From: a virus
Reading direction: 5' to 3' (one strand)
DNA: 30,264 nt
Virus record (IMG/VR): IMGVR_UViG_3300018059_000034
Location: 1 to 30,264 of that record
Shown here: positions 13,338 through 20,657 of the stretch, in pieces
How positions within the stretch are numbered: position 1 is the first letter of the stretch
How the letters are laid out: each line of letters opens with the position of its first letter
Program-made: the position numbers and the translations under genes
Notes under the pieces: generated by a model
Seen by the model: only the letters and a program-made list of their open reading frames with translations
Databases searched by the model: none
Told to the model about the DNA's origin: nothing

Positions 13338-13619
13338 ATGCAAATTATAGTAATACAAGAAAATTCAAAACCAATTGATTCAGAACTTGCATCTGATTTA
13401 ATTGAGTTAGCTTTAGAAAGACTTTCAAAAGATTTCTTCCACGAAGAAACTGATTTAGTTTTACAAAGAATGGGTGAAGACTATGATGTTTCCTTTATGA
13501 GAGTTAGAGATATTGAGAAAGTGAAATACTACGATCCTATTGTTTCTTATATTTTCAATTCAAGTTTAGAAGAACTTTATATTAAACGTTACACATCAAT
13601 AACAGATAAGGAGTCCTAA
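13338..13619 (+). CDS. Small acidic protein, 93 aa, unknown
   Basis: This 93-residue acidic protein has helical segments (DSELASDLIELALERLSKDF) and no recognised family. GGAG lies 7 bases before its ATG. A TATATTAA box at 13313-13320 precedes it, but the nearest TTTG is 24 bases away, so a promoter here is doubtful. Its TAATG stop/start overlap with the next gene shows co-translation. The three genes 13338-14123 form a compact unit of small, acidic, soluble proteins, ended by a terminator. Confidence 0.65.
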   Translation: MQIIVIQENSKPIDSELASDLIELALERLSKDFFHEETDLVLQRMGEDYDVSFMRVRDIEKVKYYDPIVSYIFNSSLEELYIKRYTSITDKES

Positions 13620-13876
13620 TGGATAAAACGAAAGAAATATTTAATGCTTTTGCAGCAAAAATGAAAGAAGAAGGCTGGGATGTATCAATTAAAATTCAAT
13701 TTGATACTAACAATGAAAAATACGGCCCGTATCATAATTTAACAGGTTTACTTATAGATGTATTTAATTCACCTGAATTTGAACCAACATTAAACATTAT
13801 TAAACAGTTAGTAGATGAAACTTATACAAAAGCTATAGAGAGAATGGAGACTAAAGATGAAAATAAAAGTAGGTAA
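13619..13876 (+). CDS. Small protein, 85 aa, unknown
   Basis: This 85-residue protein starts at an ATG overlapping the previous stop (TAATG), with AAGGAG 8-13 bases upstream. It has an N-terminal helix (TKEIFNAFAAKMKEEGWDVS), a strand KIQFDTN and a C-terminal helix with LVDETYTKAIERMETKDENK. It overlaps the next gene by 20 bases. I recognise no family. Confidence 0.65.
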   Translation: MDKTKEIFNAFAAKMKEEGWDVSIKIQFDTNNEKYGPYHNLTGLLIDVFNSPEFEPTLNIIKQLVDETYTKAIERMETKDENKSR

Positions 13877-14123
13877 TATTGTTTATTCTGGAGATGATTA
13901 TCCTATAATGGTTATTCTAACTGAAAAAGATAAAGAAGCTATTAAAAGTATGCATTCAGAAACTTATAAATATACAGAATGTCCTAATGGTTATGACCAG
14001 CAGGAATTAACCGATTGGATGAATGATCTTGAAGGAGTTCAGAAAACAGTTAAAGAAAGAACAATGATTTTACAAACTGAGGATGGAGAATCTGAAGTAT
14101 TTAAAATACGTAAAATCAAATAA
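13857..14123 (+). CDS. Small protein, 88 aa, unknown
   Basis: This 88-residue protein begins MKIKVGNIVYSGDDYPIMVI, then LTEKDKEAIKSM. The opening (K-x-G-x-I-V-Y) resembles small beta-barrel proteins, and ILTEKDKEAIKSM would follow as a helix. It starts inside the previous gene and is followed by a clear terminator, so it ends the operon. Function unknown. Confidence 0.65.
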   Translation: MKIKVGNIVYSGDDYPIMVILTEKDKEAIKSMHSETYKYTECPNGYDQQELTDWMNDLEGVQKTVKERTMILQTEDGESEVFKIRKIK

Positions 14124-14145
14124 TTTTGTCAAATGCAACTCTATA

Positions 14146-14179
14146 AACCCTGTCTGGCTACGGCTTTACAGGGTTTTTT
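14146..14179 (+). terminator. Rho-independent terminator
   Basis: AACCCTGT at 14146-14153 pairs with ACAGGGTT at 14168-14175, with a 14-base loop, and the right arm runs into TTTTTT up to 14179. It ends the unit of small genes before 14123. Confidence 0.85.
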
Positions 14180-14236
14180 GATTTTCCTAATTCAAATATT
14201 AAAATATATGTATAACTAACTTAAAGGAGAACTAAA

Positions 14237-14731
14237 ATGTTATACAATTTACCAAAAGGAGAAATAGTGTTTTTAACCCAAGCTGAGGCTGACATTGTTA
14301 AAGATGCTTTAAAAGATTTAGAAGCTGAGAAACTCAAAGAAGATTATTATAAAAGAGATTCAAAAGATATTGCCGGCAGATTCGAAACAGGATGGCTTGG
14401 AGAAATGGCTGTATGTAAGTTTTTAGGATTACCTGCACCAGATTTTACAATCGGATGTTCTTATGATTTTAATAATCCTGATCTTCCAAATGGAACAGGA
14501 GTTAAAACAAGTGTCAGAGATTTTCATACAGTTGCAAAATATAATAGCTACCCTCAGATTCTTGTAAAGAAACACTCATTATTAAAATATGAAATATATG
14601 GTGTTGTTAGTGCAGCTGACCTTGAATCAAAGGGTAATATTAACTTAATAACAAATCCAGATCTTAAAGCTCGTGGGACTAAAGTAGGTTTTAATAATTA
14701 TGAATTATGTAAACCAATAAAGAAAGACTAA
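14237..14731 (+). CDS. Possible PD-(D/E)XK-type nuclease-like protein
   Basis: This 164-residue protein has a textbook Shine-Dalgarno (AAAGGAG) before its ATG. Residues ~50-62 read FETGWLGEMAVCKFLGLP, and later NNPDLPNGTGVKTS. A conserved glutamate in a GE-A-FLG helix followed by PD, a short gap and VK is the order seen in phage members of the PD-(D/E)XK nuclease fold, though here the usual E-x-K is only V-K. It may therefore be a degenerate or non-catalytic relative. It starts a new transcript after the terminator at 14146. No restriction or recombination partner gene is adjacent. Confidence 0.4.
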   Translation: MLYNLPKGEIVFLTQAEADIVKDALKDLEAEKLKEDYYKRDSKDIAGRFETGWLGEMAVCKFLGLPAPDFTIGCSYDFNNPDLPNGTGVKTSVRDFHTVAKYNSYPQILVKKHSLLKYEIYGVVSAADLESKGNINLITNPDLKARGTKVGFNNYELCKPIKKD

Positions 14732-14732
14732 A

Positions 14733-14873
14733 ATGATGACAGGAATAAGTAGAACATTCGAAACTCAAGAAGAACTTTTAACATATGTTAAATTAATGTT
14801 AAATAGTTTTAAAATATTTACATTAGATATAGATAACTTAACTCTATTCATTTCATATAAAAACAATGACTAA
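14733..14873 (+). CDS. Small protein, 46 aa, unknown
   Basis: ATG at 14733 (a second ATG follows directly) to TAA at 14871-14873. It reads MMTGISRTFETQEELLTYVK, then LMLNSFKIFTLDIDNLTLFI. It fills the gap between two called genes and overlaps the next ATG by 8 bases, which supports it. Predicted helix plus two strands; no family recognised. Confidence 0.55.
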   Translation: MMTGISRTFETQEELLTYVKLMLNSFKIFTLDIDNLTLFISYKNND

Positions 14874-15195
14874 AAAACAATTTGAAAAACAATACTATTC
14901 ATCAACCAGCCAGAAGGTTGCTGATTATTTTAACATTAGTCGTGTTAAAGTGTATGAATATGTAAAACAATTTGGCCTGACTAAAAAATCAACTATTAAA
15001 AAAGAACCAAAATGGTTTTCTAAAATTCCTTCTACACCAGAAGAGTATCATAAAAAATGGGCCAAAGAGAAAAACAAAAACTGGTGGCAGAAAGCTTACA
15101 ATGATATGATGAAGTATGAATTTGTAAGACGTAAAGTTTTAGACGAACAACCTTATGAATATAACAAAAGAAAGAGAGCTGGTAATGCAGACTAA
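14866..15195 (+). CDS. Helix-turn-helix protein
   Basis: This 109-residue, very basic protein has a helix-turn-helix near residues 13-37 (TSQKVADYFNISRVKVYEYV), of the kind found in small phage regulators. The rest is rich in tryptophan and lysine (KWAKEKNKNWWQKAYNDMMK). DNA binding is likely; whether it acts as regulator or packaging/replication accessory is not visible. It overlaps both neighbours, so it belongs to the operon that starts at 14237. Confidence 0.6.
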   Translation: MTKKQFEKQYYSSTSQKVADYFNISRVKVYEYVKQFGLTKKSTIKKEPKWFSKIPSTPEEYHKKWAKEKNKNWWQKAYNDMMKYEFVRRKVLDEQPYEYNKRKRAGNAD

Positions 15196-15406
15196 ACATT
15201 GGATTTACTTAGGTTTTACATGGTTGGCTGTTTGTATATCTGTATTTTATATTGGTTATTCAATAACTCCAATCCCATCTCGTCAAGCAGAAAGAGTTGA
15301 TACAACATTAATTGAATTAGAAAAATCTGTTGATAGACTATTACAACAGGTTTTATTACGTGAACGTATGTTAGAAATATTAACGGATACATTAAATGCC
15401 AACTAA
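15185..15406 (+). CDS. Single-pass membrane protein, 73 aa
   Basis: I choose the ATG at 15185 (MQTKHWIYLG), which gives 73 residues and a short overlap with the HTH gene; a start 10 codons upstream is in frame but would lie deeper in that gene. It has one transmembrane helix (IYLGFTWLAVCISVFYIGYS) near the N-terminus followed by a helical, probably coiled-coil segment (TTLIELEKSVDRLLQQVLLR). Such small anchored coiled-coil proteins can be spanin-, antiholin- or exclusion-like; nothing here decides which. It overlaps the glycosyltransferase gene by 11 bases. Confidence 0.6.
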   Translation: MQTKHWIYLGFTWLAVCISVFYIGYSITPIPSRQAERVDTTLIELEKSVDRLLQQVLLRERMLEILTDTLNAN

Positions 15407-16388
15407 AAAAATAACAGGATATGTAAGTGGTGCAAACGGATGTGATTATTACAGAATACTCTCACCATTTAAATATTTAGATCCTACAAAATTTACTGCT
15501 CAGTATAAAACTATAATGGAACCAAAAGATTTTGACTGTATGGATATTATGGTTTTAGGCAGGGCCGACTCTTTTGAGGTTTATCAAAATATGTTTGTTG
15601 CTATAGAAAATGGTATCAAAGTAGTTTATGAATTTGATGATTTATTTCACGAGGTTCCTGAATATAATCCAGCTTTTGAATATTATAATCATCCATTCTT
15701 AAAACCTAATATAGAGATGTTTATACAGAATTCAAATGCAGTAACTGTATCTACAGAATACTTAAAAGAATATTATTCAAAGTATAATTCTAATATACAC
15801 GTTTTACCTAATAGTATTGATTTTACATTATGGAATAAGTTTGAAAAATCCAGATCATCTGATATAGTGATTGGTTGGGCAGGATCTCCAACTCATTCAA
15901 AAGATCTTGATTTAGTAGTAGAAGCTTTGGTTGAAATCTTAAAGTCCAACCCTAAAGTTAAACTTAATGCTGTAGGTTATAATTTCTTAAATGATGAACG
16001 TTTTAAAGAAGTAGGATATCAGCTCAAATTTGCTTCACATTTAGATGTGTATAATTTTCCAAGGTTATTAACAGACTTTACTATAGGTATTGCTCCTATA
16101 GTCGATAATCCTTTCAATAATGGAAAATCTAATATTAAGTTCTTAGAGTATTCTGCTCTTAAGATACCTACTATAGCATCAAACGTAGGGTCTTATAAAT
16201 GCATTCAAGACGGTATTACAGGGTTATTATGTAATACAAAAGAAGAGTGGATTTCGGGTTTACAAAGTCTTATAGATAACCCATCAATTGTCCAAGATCT
16301 TGGACAATTGGCTTATGATTACGTATACGAAAACTTTAATATGGCTAAAACAGCTCAAAAATGGGAAAAGTTGTATAATTCGTTATAA
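15396..16388 (+). CDS. Glycosyltransferase, GT4-like (GT-B fold)
   Basis: This 330-residue protein has the pattern of GT4 enzymes. The N-terminal half begins ITGYVSGANGCDYYRILSPF and has VVYEFDDLFHEVPEYNP and VLPNSIDFTLW. The C-terminal donor-binding half has IVIGWAGSPTHSKDLDLV, then SNIKFLEYSALKIPTIASNV and DGITGLLCNTKEEW, which holds the conserved acidic residues of the E-x7-E type site. It would move a sugar from a nucleotide sugar to an acceptor. It is far from the minus-strand GT2 genes but may serve the same purpose: changing virion, DNA or host surface sugars. It ends the plus-strand operon before the moron promoter. Confidence 0.85.
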   Translation: MPTKKITGYVSGANGCDYYRILSPFKYLDPTKFTAQYKTIMEPKDFDCMDIMVLGRADSFEVYQNMFVAIENGIKVVYEFDDLFHEVPEYNPAFEYYNHPFLKPNIEMFIQNSNAVTVSTEYLKEYYSKYNSNIHVLPNSIDFTLWNKFEKSRSSDIVIGWAGSPTHSKDLDLVVEALVEILKSNPKVKLNAVGYNFLNDERFKEVGYQLKFASHLDVYNFPRLLTDFTIGIAPIVDNPFNNGKSNIKFLEYSALKIPTIASNVGSYKCIQDGITGLLCNTKEEWISGLQSLIDNPSIVQDLGQLAYDYVYENFNMAKTAQKWEKLYNSL

Positions 16389-16393
16389 GAGTA

Positions 16394-16424
16394 TTGACTT
16401 TGAAAAAAAGAATGTGTATATTTG
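16394..16424 (+). promoter_or_regulatory. Bacteroidota-type promoter of the secreted-protein gene
   Basis: TTG at 16394-16396, 20 bases, TATATTTG at 16417-16424: an exact TANNTTTG -7 box. Transcription would start near 16428, 24 bases before the ATG at 16452, with AAGGA in the leader. Confidence 0.75.
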
Positions 16425-16451
16425 TATATATTTAATTAAGGAAAAAACATA

Positions 16452-16805
16452 ATGAAATCAATTTTAATAGTTCTATTTTTAACAGCAACATCAATTTTCG
16501 GACAGAGTTTTAAAAAAGAGTTTGTAAAGGATTTATATGAATATACAACAGATAATAAGAATTTCTATTCTGATAATACAAAAACTGTTTTAGTTATAAA
16601 TCAGGAATTTTCATATCCTACTGTAACATTGAATATTAACTTATTTAATTATATTAAGGGTAGTTTAGATTTAAGTTATGAAGGATTTGTAATTAATGAA
16701 GATAATTATAAAATCGAATATAAATGTGAATGGTGTGATTTTGTTTTAATTAAACCTACATCTGAAGGTAGTAAATTCTATTTAACTGGAATAATGCACG
16801 AATAA
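16452..16805 (+). CDS. Secreted protein, moron-like, 117 aa
   Basis: This 117-residue protein begins with a signal peptide (MKSILIVLFLTATSIFGQ); a cut before or after FGQ is common in Bacteroidota. The mature part has alternating strands (TVTLNINLFNYIKGSLDLSY) and a CEWC pair. No family is recognised. The gene has its own promoter and a terminator, and sits alone between the early block and the lysis block. That is the layout of a moron: an accessory gene that can be expressed from a prophage to alter the host, for example its surface. It could also be a late-secreted factor. Confidence 0.65.
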   Translation: MKSILIVLFLTATSIFGQSFKKEFVKDLYEYTTDNKNFYSDNTKTVLVINQEFSYPTVTLNINLFNYIKGSLDLSYEGFVINEDNYKIEYKCEWCDFVLIKPTSEGSKFYLTGIMHE

Positions 16806-16825
16806 TTAATTTTTCTCCTTGTAGT

Positions 16826-16865
16826 AAAACCCGATTAGTTTATTCTCCTTTACTAATCGGGTTTT
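16826..16865. terminator. Bidirectional terminator between converging blocks
   Basis: AAAACCCGATTAGT at 16826-16839 pairs perfectly with ACTAATCGGGTTTT at 16852-16865, with a 12-base loop. T runs fit on both strands. It lies between the plus-strand gene ending at 16805 and the minus-strand amidase gene ending at 16870. Confidence 0.9.
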
Positions 16866-16869
16866 CTAT

Positions 16870-17427
16870 TTAGTCTTTACTTCTTGTTGCTTTACGAGCA
16901 ATATTCTCTCCTTCAGCATCATTCCCATCAACTGATTCTGCCATCTCAGGATTTACTCCAGTCTTAATATCATCTGGTATCTCATCCATCTTAGCTTTTA
17001 CAAAATCCAAAAACTTCTTAGCCTTCTTAATTTTACTACAAGGACATGCTTTGGCTACCCCAGGAAAATCATTATGTCCCCAGATATCTGTTAACTTTAA
17101 ATCATATTTTTTACATACTTGTGCTGTTATTAAAACCAATCCGTCATATTGTTCTGTAGTCATATATTTCCCAAGATCTGAAGTAGAATCCGTATCAGAA
17201 CCTCTACTAATATAACTAATACCAATATTACCAGTATTTTGCCCAGCTACATGAGCACCTGTAATATTTTCAGGTCTCATTGGATATATAATACCCTTAC
17301 GGTCTACCAGGAAATGATACCCACATTGTGACCATCCATTAGCTATATGAATTGCTTCTATATCTGCTGGTGTTGCATCATTATTTGATGCAGTGATATG
17401 AATAGTCAAACGATTAATTTTAGCCAT
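16870..17427 (-). CDS. N-acetylmuramoyl-L-alanine amidase endolysin (Amidase_2, T7 lysozyme-like)
   Basis: This 185-residue enzyme cuts the amide bond between muramic acid and the stem peptide to lyse the host. Zinc ligands by analogy with T7 lysozyme are H10 (TIHITAS), H118 (GHNDFPG) and C128 (KACPC); Y37 in CGYHFLVDRKG and K126 match the catalytic tyrosine and lysine. GAHVAGQNTGNIGISYI (57-73) is the usual core. There is no signal peptide, so it needs a holin; the candidate lies at 19798. The last ~35 residues (DDIKTGVNPEMAESVDGN onward) are polar, probably disordered, and beyond the normal domain. It is the last gene of the minus-strand block before the bidirectional terminator. Confidence 0.93.
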   Translation of the reverse strand: MAKINRLTIHITASNNDATPADIEAIHIANGWSQCGYHFLVDRKGIIYPMRPENITGAHVAGQNTGNIGISYISRGSDTDSTSDLGKYMTTEQYDGLVLITAQVCKKYDLKLTDIWGHNDFPGVAKACPCSKIKKAKKFLDFVKAKMDEIPDDIKTGVNPEMAESVDGNDAEGENIARKATRSKD

Positions 17428-17429
17428 TA

Positions 17430-18005
17430 TTATTGAACCTTTCCTTGAACACTAAAGTTATGGAAACATAAAATCTTATCCACAAACATTGTTGTGTTTT
17501 TATAATCTTTATATAATTGTTGTAATAAAATTCCGTCTGCTGTAAGACATTCTTCCCATAATCTGCCATTATTTCTATAGACTATTTGAGCACCATCAAC
17601 TTTACATGGTATCATATTTTCTGGTGCTGCTTTTAAGAAATTACCTTCACATCTATCTTGCCCAAACACAAACATATCAATATAAGGATTTTCATTTATC
17701 AATTTATTAATTTCTACAAAAAAATCTGGATGAACTATATTATCTGAATCAACATAACAAACCCACTCTCCAAATGGTATTTCTTTTAATGATGAATTTC
17801 TATTTCGATTAGCCTTGAATGTTTTATTTAATTCACATCTTTCATCTATCCAATTTTCTTCATAGAAGTGGTCAATCATATAATCATAAACTATATACCA
17901 TTTGATCTTAAAAAATTCATGACCGGGAATAATACTTTCCTTAGTTAACTGTAGAAATTCATGATCCCTAATGCAAGTTGTTGTTTGAATATTTAGTTTA
18001 TTCAT
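17430..18005 (-). CDS. Glycosyltransferase, GT2-like (GT-A fold)
   Basis: This 191-residue protein has the marks of a short GT-A enzyme: NIQTTTCIRDHEF at the start, FKANRNRNSSLKEI and then GEWVCYVDSDNIVHPDFF with a DSD metal-binding motif (86-88). The acceptor side has DGAQIVYRNNGRLW and ECLTADGILLQQL. It starts 8 bases inside the end of the upstream gene and is 2 bases from the amidase gene. Three glycosyltransferases and one methyltransferase in the window suggest a modification pathway. Confidence 0.75.
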   Translation of the reverse strand: MNKLNIQTTTCIRDHEFLQLTKESIIPGHEFFKIKWYIVYDYMIDHFYEENWIDERCELNKTFKANRNRNSSLKEIPFGEWVCYVDSDNIVHPDFFVEINKLINENPYIDMFVFGQDRCEGNFLKAAPENMIPCKVDGAQIVYRNNGRLWEECLTADGILLQQLYKDYKNTTMFVDKILCFHNFSVQGKVQ

Positions 18006-18231
18006 ATTTAGATAAGAACTCCGTCTCTGCTTTTAAAATAGCTTCTAATGTTTCTTTTGGAAGAGGTAAATCTATCTTTTCTTGGATAAATTCAATTAAT
18101 TTAATATTCCAGTCTTGATCAGACTCTATTCTTGTTTTGGGAGGTCCAATTTTCATAGGAATTATTTGTGTAGGATAGTTATATGTAAAATTACAATTCA
18201 CGTAGATTCCTTGTTCTTCAGTTTGTTCCAT
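17998..18231 (-). CDS. Small protein, 77 aa, unknown
   Basis: This 77-residue acidic protein (MEQTEEQGIYVNCNFTYNYP, later LIEFIQEKIDLPLPKETLEA) overlaps both neighbours by 8-14 bases. The overlaps and residue mix support it. I recognise no family; the C-terminus is helical. Confidence 0.6.
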   Translation of the reverse strand: MEQTEEQGIYVNCNFTYNYPTQIIPMKIGPPKTRIESDQDWNIKLIEFIQEKIDLPLPKETLEAILKAETEFLSKYE

Positions 18232-18556
18232 ATTGTTCTATAACCTCCTTAATTTGGTCATCATTAAATGGTTGTATTGACTGTTCAACTAAACTTTTAA
18301 ATTTTCTAATATTAAACTTATTAAGAAACCACATGAAATAAATCTCAGGGAACCATTGATGTTTCATATTACATCCACGACATTGTGCATGGCAATTTAG
18401 AGGATTATATCTAATTCCAATTCTCTTCGATGTAATTAGATGTCCTGCAGAAACCCCATCCTTAGATCCACAGATAACACACTGTAAATCTCTTTCTCTT
18501 ATAAATTTATTAAAAACCTTATCAGCTTTATTAATTAGTGATTTTCTTTTAGTCAT
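18218..18556 (-). CDS. NinG/Rap-like HNH protein
   Basis: This 112-residue protein matches the NinG (lambda Rap) type of HNH protein: FNKFIRERDLQCVICGSKDG, then VSAGHLITSKRIGIRYNPLN and CHAQCRGCNMKHQWFP, with the helix YFMWFLNKFNIRKF. Two cysteine pairs hold zinc; the histidine in AGH and the asparagine in YNPLN are the catalytic-site positions of the family. Lambda Rap is a structure-specific nuclease that helps recombination. Its place here, in a cluster of sugar-modifying genes, is odd for a recombination gene, so it may be a homing relative instead. It overlaps the methyltransferase gene by 8 bases. Confidence 0.75.
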   Translation of the reverse strand: MTKRKSLINKADKVFNKFIRERDLQCVICGSKDGVSAGHLITSKRIGIRYNPLNCHAQCRGCNMKHQWFPEIYFMWFLNKFNIRKFKSLVEQSIQPFNDDQIKEVIEQYGTN

Positions 18557-19130
18557 TTTTTCTCACTATTATACAGATTCCATTAAAAACCTTATCGTCA
18601 ATGGGTAATAATTCTATAACTTCTGTATTACAATATTCAAATAATTCTTTTAAATTCTCAGGTAAAAACACAGAATGATGGTCATCCCTTTTAGGATTTA
18701 ATTCTGGATGTTTGTTTCTATCAATCCATTCTTCTAATCGAGTGATGGGTCTTGATTTATCTGATTCAAGTCCTCTTTCTTTATGAGGAACTATGCAGTA
18801 AATGAAACCTTCTTGTTTAAGAACACGAAGCCATTCTTTTATACAAAAAATAGGATCCCAGATATGTTCTAATAAATGACTTGAGAGCACGTAATCTAAA
18901 GAATTATCTTCAAATGGTAAACAGGAAGCATCAGCTATAATATCTATTTTCTGTATATCATTACATAATCTTAATTGTTCTAAACCATAAGCATGTGTTG
19001 ATTGAGGTTGATATTGGTCAACAAAAATACAATCTTTTATATTAAACGGATTATGTTTTGATGGACCAAGTTCGATTCCTTTTAATCCATCCAAATATTT
19101 ATGTGCTATTTTACTATCTTGAAATATCAT
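18549..19130 (-). CDS. Class I SAM-dependent methyltransferase (type 11)
   Basis: This 193-residue protein resembles small methyltransferases of the kind found in sugar-modification clusters. KGIELGPSKHNPF (17-29) is the SAM-binding motif I variant ELGPS. DIIADASCLPFEDNSLDYVL (63-82) and SSHLLEHIWDP give the motifs II and III region. Then come EWLRVLKQEGFIYCIVPH and a distinct DDHHSVFLPENL. It probably methylates a sugar or related small acceptor transferred by the flanking glycosyltransferases. Its start overlaps the stop of the GT2 gene upstream. Confidence 0.8.
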   Translation of the reverse strand: MIFQDSKIAHKYLDGLKGIELGPSKHNPFNIKDCIFVDQYQPQSTHAYGLEQLRLCNDIQKIDIIADASCLPFEDNSLDYVLSSHLLEHIWDPIFCIKEWLRVLKQEGFIYCIVPHKERGLESDKSRPITRLEEWIDRNKHPELNPKRDDHHSVFLPENLKELFEYCNTEVIELLPIDDKVFNGICIIVRKND

Positions 19131-19798
19131 TTTACCTTCGTTTTATTTTTAACTGCATTATTAAATTCATAGATGGTTTCTAAGTTATTAAATCTAAATG
19201 ATCCTGCACCAGATTTTATATTATATTCAGACATCCTTTTAGAATATTTATTATTCTTTTGTAAAACAAAATCAATACCCATCCAACAATAATGTAGTAA
19301 TTTAATACCAGAATTACAAGTTTTTAGATTTGATTGATGATTACCTATACTTAAATGTTCTCCAATTGTTGGTTTGAAAATAATAGGTTTACTATAGAAT
19401 TCATTAGGAACTCCCTCAGTTATAGAATCAAACTCTTCTTGTGTTTTTGGAAATTCTAAGGCTACCATATTATATCCTATAGTAGAATAAACGTCTTCAT
19501 GAAGCTCTAATGAGTTCGAAATTTGGACAAACTCATCAATTGCAACTATTATTACATAATCTGCTGTAGAATTCTTCCAGCACGTATTAAATATTTTCAT
19601 CATTTCTAAATCATTTAAAGTATCTTGAGTATCCAAATATCGTATTTCTACTTTAGGGTGAGATTTTAAAATTTCTAAAGTTCTATCTGTAGAACCATTA
19701 TCATAAATAATTATTTTATCACAAAACTTTTCATAATGAAAAAGGAAAAAACTTATCATTTTTTCCTCATTCCAACAAATAGAATATACTTCTATCAT
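19127..19798 (-). CDS. Glycosyltransferase, GT2/GT92-like (GT-A fold)
   Basis: This 223-residue protein starts MIEVYSICWNEEKMISFFLF and has IIIYDNGSTDRTLEIL (29-44), the nucleotide-sugar-binding region of family 2. YVIIVAIDEFVQIS carries the acidic motif in the form AIDEF, where D-x-D is more usual; the first aspartate is replaced, so metal use may differ. GNHQSNLKTC and LHYCWMGIDFVLQKNNKYSK follow. It overlaps the methyltransferase gene by 4 bases and the holin candidate by one. It likely acts with the methyltransferase and the other GT2. Confidence 0.78.
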   Translation of the reverse strand: MIEVYSICWNEEKMISFFLFHYEKFCDKIIIYDNGSTDRTLEILKSHPKVEIRYLDTQDTLNDLEMMKIFNTCWKNSTADYVIIVAIDEFVQISNSLELHEDVYSTIGYNMVALEFPKTQEEFDSITEGVPNEFYSKPIIFKPTIGEHLSIGNHQSNLKTCNSGIKLLHYCWMGIDFVLQKNNKYSKRMSEYNIKSGAGSFRFNNLETIYEFNNAVKNKTKVK

Positions 19799-20034
19799 TA
19801 GTTTATATTAGTAGTTTTATCTTTCTCTGTGAATGATTGTGTAACTTTTGCACCTAAACCAAAACCAAGTAATACTGAAATTAAATAAGTCAAATCTGTG
19901 ATAACTTTACCAGCAAAAACTAACCATAATGCACTAAAAGCAATAAAAATAGCAGTCACCACTAAAACAAATGTAAGTAGACGTGTCATTGATAATTGAC
20001 CATTAGGTTCTTTAAAAAACTGACTAAAGGACAT
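19798..20034 (-). CDS. Holin candidate, two transmembrane segments
   Basis: This 78-residue protein has two hydrophobic helices: LLTFVLVVTAIFIAFSALWL (19-38) and ITDLTYLISVLLGFGLGAKV (45-64). The N-terminus and the charged tail (TEKDKTTNIN) are short. Size, two membrane spans and position between a spanin candidate and the endolysin block suit a holin, which makes the pores that free the amidase. No clear family signature is present. Confidence 0.6.
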   Translation of the reverse strand: MSFSQFFKEPNGQLSMTRLLTFVLVVTAIFIAFSALWLVFAGKVITDLTYLISVLLGFGLGAKVTQSFTEKDKTTNIN

Positions 20035-20657
20035 TAAAATAACCTCACTCCTGCTTTAACTTTTAATTTAAGATCTTTTTGATTAAGATCATACTCTCCA
20101 CCAATATCTAAAGAATATTTCTCTTTATAAGATAGCCCAGTTGTTATATCTACTTTATTATTAAACCTATTCTTTAAATCACTTATAGGACGTTCGTGTT
20201 GAAATCCTATATTTACACCCTTCCATTTATACTTTTCTGATTTGACTATTATTCTATCTGTGCTGGAATATGCAGTAAAATTTCCAAATACTTCTTCGAA
20301 AACTTGTTCTTTGATTAAGGAGTCATTTATATTTACTGCCCAAATTCTTAATGTAGTTCCCTTCTTCTCAAATCCTAAAGATAAATCATAATCTTTAAAC
20401 TTTTCTATATCTCTATAACTGATTTTTTCTTGATATATAATTGTTGGTTCTGATTCTTTAGAAATCAAATTCTTGATTATATTATTATGAATAGTATCGA
20501 TTCTACTTTCGTATCTTTCGAGAGTTGTAGTATCGTGAACAAATATTGTTTCAGAGTTTCTTTTTTCACCACAATCAAAATCAGGTAAGCTAAGAAAAAG
20601 AATTGCAATACATCCTAAAAGAAAACTTATTAAATGGGTTATTATTTGAGGTTTCAT
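20034..20657 (-). CDS. Membrane-anchored beta-rich protein, spanin candidate
   Basis: This 207-residue protein has an N-terminal membrane helix (IITHLISFLLGCIAILFLSL) followed by a charged helical stretch and then many alternating strands. The final strands (KYSLDIGGEYDLNQ, DLKLKVKAGVRLF) end in phenylalanine, like the C-terminal strand of outer-membrane barrels. An inner-membrane anchor plus a C-terminus able to meet the outer membrane is the logic of a spanin, and its neighbours are lysis genes. There is no lipobox, so a classic o-spanin is unlikely. The family is unknown, and a virion role is possible. Confidence 0.45.
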   Translation of the reverse strand: MKPQIITHLISFLLGCIAILFLSLPDFDCGEKRNSETIFVHDTTTLERYESRIDTIHNNIIKNLISKESEPTIIYQEKISYRDIEKFKDYDLSLGFEKKGTTLRIWAVNINDSLIKEQVFEEVFGNFTAYSSTDRIIVKSEKYKWKGVNIGFQHERPISDLKNRFNNKVDITTGLSYKEKYSLDIGGEYDLNQKDLKLKVKAGVRLF

